From an uncultured Micrococcales bacterium (lineage in GTDB: Bacteria; Actinomycetota; Actinomycetes; Actinomycetales; Microbacteriaceae), in assembly GCA_903820955.1 (NCBI GenBank), contig CAIJJH010000125.1, positions 1 through 30,342 on the forward strand: a stretch of DNA of 30,342 nucleotides. Direction: 5' to 3'. The notes under the pieces were generated by a model. The model ran no database searches. It was not told the origin of the DNA and saw nothing but the letters and a program-made list of their open reading frames with translations. Position numbers and translations under genes: made by a program. Below are positions 25,306 to 30,342 of the stretch, in pieces; position 1 is the first letter of the stretch, and the number at the start of each line of letters is the position of its first letter.

Positions 25306-25724
25306 TGAGCGCCAGGACTAAAGCTCGCAAACGTGCGGTTGACGCTCTTTTTGCCGCCGACCTCAGAGAAGAACACCCTGCCGTTCTGCTAGACGAAACC
25401 TATAAACAGGTTGAGGATCGTCAGAATCAGGGGCCGATCTTTGATTACGCTCGCACCCTGATTGACGGGGTCGTGGACCACCAGGGCGAAATCGACACCC
25501 TGTTAGAAACCTATTCCGAGGGCTGGACGCTCGAGCGCATGCCAAACGTTGACCGAGCGATCTTGCGAGTTTCGGTTTGGGAGATCGTCTACAACGATGA
25601 AATCCCGGACGCGGTTGCGATCGACGAAGCGGTGGATCTCGCAAAGGAATACTCCACCGATGCATCGGGGGCCTTTGTAAATGGTCTTTTGACACGCATC
25701 AGCAGCACCAAGAAGGCCCTTTAG
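25305..25724 (+). CDS. nusB: Transcription antitermination factor NusB
   Basis: RNA-binding all-helical protein that forms the rRNA antitermination complex with NusE (S10). 139 residues. The N-terminal ARTKARKRAVDALFAADL and the C-terminal RMPNVDRAILRVSVWEI and VAIDEAVDLAKEYS segments are diagnostic. The GTG start overlaps the efp stop by one base. A weak terminator hairpin is built around its own stop codon, marking the end of the aro-efp-nusB unit. Confidence 0.95.
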   Translation: MSARTKARKRAVDALFAADLREEHPAVLLDETYKQVEDRQNQGPIFDYARTLIDGVVDHQGEIDTLLETYSEGWTLERMPNVDRAILRVSVWEIVYNDEIPDAVAIDEAVDLAKEYSTDASGAFVNGLLTRISSTKKAL

Positions 25725-25730
25725 GGTTTT
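25713..25730 (+). terminator. Weak terminator hairpin spanning the nusB stop
   Basis: CCC (25717-25719) and GGG (25724-25726) close a TTTA loop, and four T residues follow (25727-25730). The stem can be extended to seven pairs by AAGG with TTTT, including wobble pairs, at the expense of the free T run. Only three G-C pairs are present, so some read-through into pyrR is likely. Confidence 0.35.
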
Positions 25731-25731
25731 C

Positions 25732-25740
25732 TGCTACACT
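25732..25740 (+). promoter_or_regulatory. Candidate extended -10 promoter of the pyr operon
   Basis: TGCTACACT contains a TANNNT -10 box (TACACT, 25735-25740) preceded by TGN, the extended -10 motif. No -35 box lies at the right distance. Transcription would start near 25747 and give a 45-base leader that begins just ahead of the PyrR-type hairpin. Confidence 0.45.
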
Positions 25741-25750
25741 GTTACAAACA

Positions 25751-25786
25751 TCCTTTAAAGGGCGTCCTGTGAGGCGCAGAAGGAGG
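25751..25786 (+). promoter_or_regulatory. PyrR-binding RNA hairpin covering the pyrR ribosome binding site
   Basis: The bases TCCTGTGAGG at 25765-25774 match the core of the known PyrR anti-antiterminator loop consensus (UCCNGNGAGG). The upper stem is GCG (25762-25764) with CGC (25775-25777), then U-G and C-G pairs, closing the hexaloop CUGUGA (pattern CNGNGA). The closing pairs differ from the Bacillus consensus but stay complementary. A purine-rich internal loop (AAAGG on one side, AG on the other) separates it from a lower stem, TCCTT (25751-25755) with AAGGA (25780-25784). That lower stem hides most of the Shine-Dalgarno sequence AAGGAGG (25780-25786). This fits PyrR-mediated translational repression as known in mycobacteria; no attenuator terminator is seen. 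Confidence 0.75.
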
Positions 25787-25791
25787 TGGGC

Positions 25792-26331
25792 GTGAATTCA
25801 CGCACCGTCTTGTCGGGCAGCGATATCGATCGCGCAGTTACCCGCATCGCTCATGAAATCGTCGAATCGAATCAGGGCACAGAAAACCTAATCCTCCTAG
25901 GCATTCCAACGCGCGGCATCTGGCTTGCCGAGCGAATCGGCAAGGTTCTCGAGCGTAGCTACCCGGAGTTTGTTGCAACCGAAGCTATCGGACGCCTTGA
26001 CATCACCATGTACCGAGACGATCTAGCAATAAATCCAACCAGGGCAGTCACCGAGACCCAAATTCCAAGCGCCGGAATCGACGACAAAATCGTCGTGCTT
26101 GTCGACGACGTTCTCTTCAGCGGTAGAACCATTAGAGCCGCACTCGATGCGCTCGGTGACTACGGCCGACCACGAGCGGTCAGAGTGGCCGTCCTAGTTG
26201 ACCGCGGTCACCGCCAACTGCCTATTCGCGCCGACTTCGTTGGCAAAAACCTACCAACCTCGGTAGCCGAACGCATTCAGGTTCAACTAACCGAAACCGA
26301 CAGCGACAATTCGGTGGTGATTGAGGGATGA
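25792..26331 (+). CDS. pyrR: Pyrimidine operon regulator PyrR / uracil phosphoribosyltransferase
   Basis: RNA-binding regulator that senses UMP/UTP and PRPP and lowers pyr expression; many homologues also have uracil phosphoribosyltransferase activity. 179 residues from the GTG at 25792, chosen because AAGGAGG (25780-25786) is five bases upstream; the in-frame GTG at 25786 lies inside that sequence. The PRPP loop [13 protein letters not shown] (101-113) is intact. Basic residues in the N-terminal half ([20 protein letters not shown]) and around GIPTRG are as in RNA-binding PyrR. It leads the operon and overlaps pyrB by four bases (ATGA). Confidence 0.95.
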   Translation: MNSRTVLSGSDIDRAVTRIAHEIVESNQGTENLILLGIPTRGIWLAERIGKVLERSYPEFVATEAIGRLDITMYRDDLAINPTRAVTETQIPSAGIDDKIVVLVDDVLFSGRTIRAALDALGDYGRPRAVRVAVLVDRGHRQLPIRADFVGKNLPTSVAERIQVQLTETDSDNSVVIEG

Positions 26332-27278
26332 AGCATCTTCTAAGCGCGCGCGAGCTCGGCAAGGAGCAGGCAATCGCGATTCTCGACACGGCGATTCAAA
26401 TGGAGCAGGTCAACGCTCGCGAGATCAAGAAGCTCCCAACCCTGCGCGGCAAAACCGTAGTTAACCTCTTCTTCGAGGACTCAACCCGGACGCGAACCTC
26501 CTTCGAAGTGGCTGCCAAGAGGCTCTCTGCAGACGTTATCAACTTCACGGCGAAGGGATCAAGCGTTTCGAAGGGTGAAAGCCTGAAGGACACCGCCCAG
26601 ACACTTCAGGCCATGGGCGCCGATGGCGTGATCATTCGCCACCACGCATCTGGGGCGGCACACACGCTTGCCTCAAGTGGCTGGATCGACGCATCGATCA
26701 TCAACGCGGGGGATGGCACGCACGAGCACCCTACCCAGGCGCTGCTCGACGCGTACACGATTCGACAGAAGCTACGCGGCAATGAGGCAGGAACAGACCT
26801 CGCAGGGCTACGAATCGCCATCGTGGGTGACATCGCGCACTCACGAGTCGCACGAAGCAACCTCATCCTCCTCCAAACCCTGGGCGCCGAGGTGTATCTC
26901 GTCGGCCCGGCAACCCTAGTGCCGGGAGCTCTAGCCGCGCACGCCGCCGGCTCATTCTTCTCTCTGGATCAAGCAATCCTCGAAGTCGAGTTCGACGCAA
27001 TCATGATGCTTCGGGTTCAGAGCGAGCGCATGACCGCAAGCTTCTTCCCGTCCGAGCGCGAATACGCGAGGATCTGGGGACTCAACGGCGACCGCCTGGC
27101 CAAACTACCGGCCAACACCCTCGTGATGCACCCGGGGCCGATGAATCGCGGCCTCGAGATCGACGCAAAGGCCGCAGACTCGGTCAATTCGGTCATTCTC
27201 GCTCAGGTTGCCAACGGTGTGAGTGTTCGAATGGCAGTTCTGTATCACCTACTCTCGGGAGGAACCGAAATTGACTAA
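26328..27278 (+). CDS. pyrB: Aspartate carbamoyltransferase catalytic subunit
   Basis: Joins carbamoyl phosphate and aspartate to carbamoyl aspartate, the second step of UMP synthesis. 316 residues. Carbamoyl-phosphate motif STRTRTSFE (52-60), then [20 protein letters not shown] and HPGPMNRG are all present. No pyrI regulatory-chain gene is in the operon, consistent with the simpler class of transcarbamylase or a complex with dihydroorotase. The ATG overlaps the pyrR stop by four bases; the last eight bases overlap pyrC. Confidence 0.96.
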   Translation: MKHLLSARELGKEQAIAILDTAIQMEQVNAREIKKLPTLRGKTVVNLFFEDSTRTRTSFEVAAKRLSADVINFTAKGSSVSKGESLKDTAQTLQAMGADGVIIRHHASGAAHTLASSGWIDASIINAGDGTHEHPTQALLDAYTIRQKLRGNEAGTDLAGLRIAIVGDIAHSRVARSNLILLQTLGAEVYLVGPATLVPGALAAHAAGSFFSLDQAILEVEFDAIMMLRVQSERMTASFFPSEREYARIWGLNGDRLAKLPANTLVMHPGPMNRGLEIDAKAADSVNSVILAQVANGVSVRMAVLYHLLSGGTEID

Positions 27279-28560
27279 CTTCACCCTTGTCGGCGTGACT
27301 CTTGCCGATGGCTCTAACGCAAACATCGAAGTCACCGACGGACGCATCTCAGGTATCGGCAAGAAGACCAGCGGTGAAACAATCAGCGCAAAGGGGTTGA
27401 TCGCTCTACCTGGTTTCGTAGACCTACACACACACCTAAGGGAACCGGGTTACGAGCAGTCCGAGACGGTGAAAACCGGGTCTCAGTCGGCCGCCCTGGG
27501 CGGATACACCGCAGTTCACGCCATGGCTAACACGCACCCGGTAGCAGACACAGCGGGCGTAGTCGAGCAAGTGAAGGCTCTCGGCGACGAGGCCGGTTAC
27601 GTGCAGGTTCAGCCAATCGGAGCCGTGACAGTTGGCCTAGAGGGCAAACAGCTGGCCGAGCTAGGCGCTATGGCCGACTCCAAGGCTCAGGTGAAGGTTT
27701 TCAGCGACGACGGCAAGTGCGTCCACGACCCGCTGCTTATGCGTCGCGCCCTGGCGTACGTCAAAAACTTTGGTGGCGTAATCGCTCAGCACGCGCAAGA
27801 CCCTCGACTAACCGAAAACTCGCAGATGCACGAAGGTGCAGTGTCGGCCGAGCTAGGACTAGCCGGTTGGCCGGCCGTCGCTGAGGAGTCCATCATCGCT
27901 CGCGATGTGCTACTTGCAGAAGCGGCAGGTAGCCGAATTCACATCTGCCACCTATCGACTGCCGGTTCGGTAGAGATCATTCGTTGGGCCAAGGCTCGCG
28001 GAATCCAAGTTACCGCCGAAGTCACGCCTCACCACCTGTTGCTAACCGACGAGCTGGCTCGGGGCTATGACCCGATTTTCAAGGTGAATCCGCCGCTACG
28101 TACCCAGAACGATGTTCTCGCCCTCCGGGCCGCACTTATCGATGGCACCATCGATATCATCGCAACCGACCACGCGCCGCATCCTGACGAGTCTAAGGAC
28201 TGTGAATGGGGCGCCGCCGCATTCGGAATGCTTGGCCTAGAGACCGCAGCTTCAATCGCGCAAAGCGTTCTAATCGATTCGGGCGACAGCAACTGGCAGA
28301 GATTTGTCGAGGTGATGTCTACGAAACCGGCTGCGATCTCAGGAATCGTCGGGCAAGGCCTTGAGCTAGCGGTAGGTGAGGTCGCAAACATCACACTGAT
28401 CGACCCGAGCGCCAAGCGCGAGATTCGCGGCGGGGGAGCCAGCAAGAGCGGCAACCAGCCTTACGAAGGCATGACACTGCCAGGGCGAGTAGTGCACACG
28501 ATTTATCGCGGGGCCTTCACGGTGCGCGACAGCAAGCTAGTTGAAAGAGGTCAGCAGTGA
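27271..28560 (+). CDS. pyrC: Dihydroorotase, class I
   Basis: Zinc enzyme that cyclises carbamoyl aspartate to dihydroorotate. 429 residues, the long class I type. Metal ligands appear in [10 protein letters not shown] (His53, His55), the Asp-rich FSDDGK segment, AQHAQD, ICHLST and ATDHAPH. The start is TTG at 27271, supported by GGGAGG (27257-27262) eight bases upstream; an in-frame ATG-like start at 27223 would add 16 residues read from pyrB. It overlaps pyrB by eight bases and carA by four (GTGA). Confidence 0.95.
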   Translation: MTNFTLVGVTLADGSNANIEVTDGRISGIGKKTSGETISAKGLIALPGFVDLHTHLREPGYEQSETVKTGSQSAALGGYTAVHAMANTHPVADTAGVVEQVKALGDEAGYVQVQPIGAVTVGLEGKQLAELGAMADSKAQVKVFSDDGKCVHDPLLMRRALAYVKNFGGVIAQHAQDPRLTENSQMHEGAVSAELGLAGWPAVAEESIIARDVLLAEAAGSRIHICHLSTAGSVEIIRWAKARGIQVTAEVTPHHLLLTDELARGYDPIFKVNPPLRTQNDVLALRAALIDGTIDIIATDHAPHPDESKDCEWGAAAFGMLGLETAASIAQSVLIDSGDSNWQRFVEVMSTKPAAISGIVGQGLELAVGEVANITLIDPSAKREIRGGGASKSGNQPYEGMTLPGRVVHTIYRGAFTVRDSKLVERGQQ

Positions 28561-29684
28561 GTAGGGCAATTCTGGTACTAGAAGACGGCAAGGTCTTCGA
28601 TGGTGAGTCTTATGGCTCGGAGGGTTCAACGCTTGGCGAGATCGTTTTTGCCACGGGAATGACCGGCTATCAAGAGACGCTCACAGACCCCTCCTACGCT
28701 GGTCAAATCGTGGTCCAAACCGCACCGCACATCGGCAACACCGGGGTAAACAAGCGTGACGAAGAGTCCTCCAGAATCTGGGTCTCTGGCTACGTAGTTC
28801 GCGACGCAAGCCGCGTGGTGTCGAACTTTAGGGCCGAGGGTTCACTCGATGACGAATTGGTCAAGTACGGCATCGTGTCAATAAAGAACATCGACACCAG
28901 AGCCCTCACTCGCCACCTAAGAAGTGCCGGCGTTATGCGCGCGGGTATCTTCTCTGGAGCCTCAGCAGAAGCACCGATCGACGACCTGCTAACCGCTGTT
29001 CGAGCCGGAAAGAAGATGCAGGGACTCGCCCTCAGCGATGTGGTCTCAACCAAACAGCTCTACCGAGTTGCGCCGCAAGGCGAGAGATTCGGTTCGGTTG
29101 CCATCCTGGACTTAGGAATCAAGGCTTCAACAATCGAAAACATGGCGGCTAGAGGCCTCGAGGTTCTGGTTTACCCAGCGACCTCGACATCGGCCGATTT
29201 GCTAGCCGAAAAGCCAGACGCGGTTTTCTATTCAAACGGCCCTGGCGACCCAGAAACCGCTGGTTCGCAGGTTGAGGCGCTTCGCGAGATTCTCAAGGCG
29301 GGAACCCCGTTCTTCGGAATTTGCTTCGGAAACCAGTTGCTAGGTAGGGCGTTGGGTTTCGAGACCTACAAACTCGCCTTCGGCCACCGCGGCATCAACC
29401 AACCGGTGATGGACCGCACCACCGGCAAGGTAGAAGTGACGGCACATAACCATGGCTTCGCCGTGAGGGTTGACGGTGGGCCAGAGGTAGTGTCTCCAGC
29501 TGGATTTGGTCGCGTCCTAGTTAGCCACGTCTCTCTGAACGACGACGTGGTCGAAGGGCTCACCTGCTTAGACATACCGGCCTATTCGGTGCAGTACCAC
29601 CCCGAAGCCGCCGCAGGACCCCACGACTCAAACTACCTTTTCGATCGTCTGATCGATCTAATCAAGACCAACCGAAAGGGCTAA
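28557..29684 (+). CDS. carA: Carbamoyl-phosphate synthase small (glutaminase) subunit
   Basis: Hydrolyses glutamine and passes ammonia to CarB for carbamoyl phosphate. 375 residues: N-terminal CPSase small-chain domain (about 1-150) with [15 protein letters not shown], and a class I glutaminase domain with Cys256 in GICFGNQ, His348 and Glu350 in YHPEAA. The GICFGNQ form with Asn in place of His is the normal actinobacterial version. The GTG start overlaps pyrC by four bases. The product also feeds arginine synthesis. Confidence 0.96.
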   Translation: MSRAILVLEDGKVFDGESYGSEGSTLGEIVFATGMTGYQETLTDPSYAGQIVVQTAPHIGNTGVNKRDEESSRIWVSGYVVRDASRVVSNFRAEGSLDDELVKYGIVSIKNIDTRALTRHLRSAGVMRAGIFSGASAEAPIDDLLTAVRAGKKMQGLALSDVVSTKQLYRVAPQGERFGSVAILDLGIKASTIENMAARGLEVLVYPATSTSADLLAEKPDAVFYSNGPGDPETAGSQVEALREILKAGTPFFGICFGNQLLGRALGFETYKLAFGHRGINQPVMDRTTGKVEVTAHNHGFAVRVDGGPEVVSPAGFGRVLVSHVSLNDDVVEGLTCLDIPAYSVQYHPEAAAGPHDSNYLFDRLIDLIKTNRKG

Positions 29685-29686
29685 GA

Positions 29687-30342
29687 ATGCCGAAGCGTTC
29701 AGACATCAAAAGCGTTCTAGTTATCGGATCCGGGCCCATCGTTATCGGCCAAGCCTGCGAATTTGACTATTCGGGCACCCAAGCCTGCCGAGTGCTGCGC
29801 GAAGAGGGAATCAGAGTGATCCTGATCAACTCGAACCCGGCGACCATCATGACCGACCCGGACTTCGCCGACGCCACCTACGTCGAGCCGATCACCCCAG
29901 AAGTAATCGAAGCCATCATCATCAAAGAGAAGCCGGACGCGATCCTGCCGACCCTAGGAGGCCAGACCGCACTGAACGCGGCGATGGCTCTGCACGAGTT
30001 AGGGATCCTCGAGAAATACGGCGTAGAGCTTATTGGCGCAAAGGTTGACGCCATCAAGAAGGGCGAAGACCGTCAAATCTTCAAACAACTCGTGCTCGAC
30101 GCGGGTGCCGACGTCGCCAAATCGGTCATCGCACACAACACCGAAGATTTACTAAAGGGCGCCGAGATTCTCGGCTACCCAGTAGTTGTACGACCGTCGT
30201 TCACCATGGGCGGTCTAGGTTCTGGCTTTGCCTACAACGAAACGGACCTGCTTCGAATCGGAGGCGCTGGCCTGCAAGCCAGCCCAACCACCGAGGTTCT
30301 GCTCGAAGAGAGCATCCTCGGCTGGAAGGAATACGAACTCGA
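29687..30342 (+). CDS. carB: Carbamoyl-phosphate synthase large subunit, 3' truncated by window end
   Basis: Only the first 218 codons are inside the window; the full protein is normally about 1,070-1,120 residues. The start is ATG at 29687, two bases after the carA stop. The N-terminal carboxyphosphate half is clear: [21 protein letters not shown], the segment [31 protein letters not shown], and the ATP-grasp glycine loop [14 protein letters not shown]. With PyrB and PyrC this completes the first three steps of UMP synthesis in one operon. Downstream genes such as pyrD and pyrF are outside the window. Confidence 0.96.
   Translation, partial: MPKRSDIKSVLVIGSGPIVIGQACEFDYSGTQACRVLREEGIRVILINSNPATIMTDPDFADATYVEPITPEVIEAIIIKEKPDAILPTLGGQTALNAAMALHELGILEKYGVELIGAKVDAIKKGEDRQIFKQLVLDAGADVAKSVIAHNTEDLLKGAEILGYPVVVRPSFTMGGLGSGFAYNETDLLRIGGAGLQASPTTEVLLEESILGWKEYEL

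Noticed and set aside
25689..25740. TTGACA (25689-25694) as the -35 box for the pyr promoter
   Set aside because: It is 40 bases from the TACACT -10 box, far beyond the 16-18 usually needed.
1..30342. Mobile elements, defence systems, CRISPR arrays or biosynthetic islands
   Set aside because: Every reading frame of substance is a conserved core gene or a small operon member; I saw no transposase, integrase, phage genes, regular spaced repeats or change of base composition.

Overview
The window is a dense block of core bacterial genes with no mobile element, CRISPR array, prophage, rRNA or tRNA that I can see. Gene content and order (thrS-HIT-pdxST-yebC-ruvCAB-yajC-secDF-rel, then rarA, alaS-ruvX-mltG-aroECKBQ-efp-nusB-pyrRBC-carAB), frequent GTG/TTG starts and family signatures (EF-P loop PGKGP, zinc-free S4, DUF349 protein beside rel) point to Actinobacteria, most likely Microbacteriaceae. 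The GC content looks moderate (roughly mid-50s percent by eye). Together with very short intergenic gaps, this suggests a streamlined lineage such as the freshwater Luna group. That placement is an inference.

Layout. 1-2042: 3' end of thrS, then a HIT-family Ap4A phosphorylase-like gene. 2072-3550: pdxS-pdxT, the two subunits of PLP synthase. 3586-6503: yebC and the ruvC-ruvA-ruvB Holliday-junction genes. 6551-9527: yajC-secD-secF of the Sec translocase. 9534-11783: bifunctional rel, which converges on and overlaps by 4 bases a minus-strand DUF349 gene (11780-13003) that follows a membrane-anchored cyclophilin (13032-13802). A divergent gap leads to rarA (13860-15143). A 158-base gap with a candidate structured leader precedes rpsD. 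Then come a DUF948 protein, a small basic membrane protein, alaS, ruvX, mltG, a nearly complete shikimate set (aroE, aroC, aroK, aroB, aroQ), efp and nusB. A weak terminator and a new promoter separate these from the pyrimidine operon pyrR-pyrB-pyrC-carA-carB, with carB cut by the window end.

How it works together. The units are translation (thrS, alaS, rpsD, efp), PLP synthesis, junction processing, protein export, stringent response, chorismate precursors and UMP synthesis. Many genes overlap by 1-14 bases, implying translational coupling. The longest non-coding stretch is 158 bases, so there is no gene-free region above 300 bases.

I found no new biological system. The most informative signals are regulatory: (1) a good match to a PyrR-binding RNA hairpin that would sequester the pyrR Shine-Dalgarno sequence; (2) a rpsD leader with mutually exclusive pairings; (3) a recurring TANNCT hexamer 6-7 bases before starts that lack a Shine-Dalgarno sequence (pdxS, ruvA, rarA, perhaps aroQ), suggesting leaderless mRNAs; (4) a promoter overlapping a terminator between ruvB and yajC; (5) overlapping stop codons of the convergent rel and DUF349 genes.
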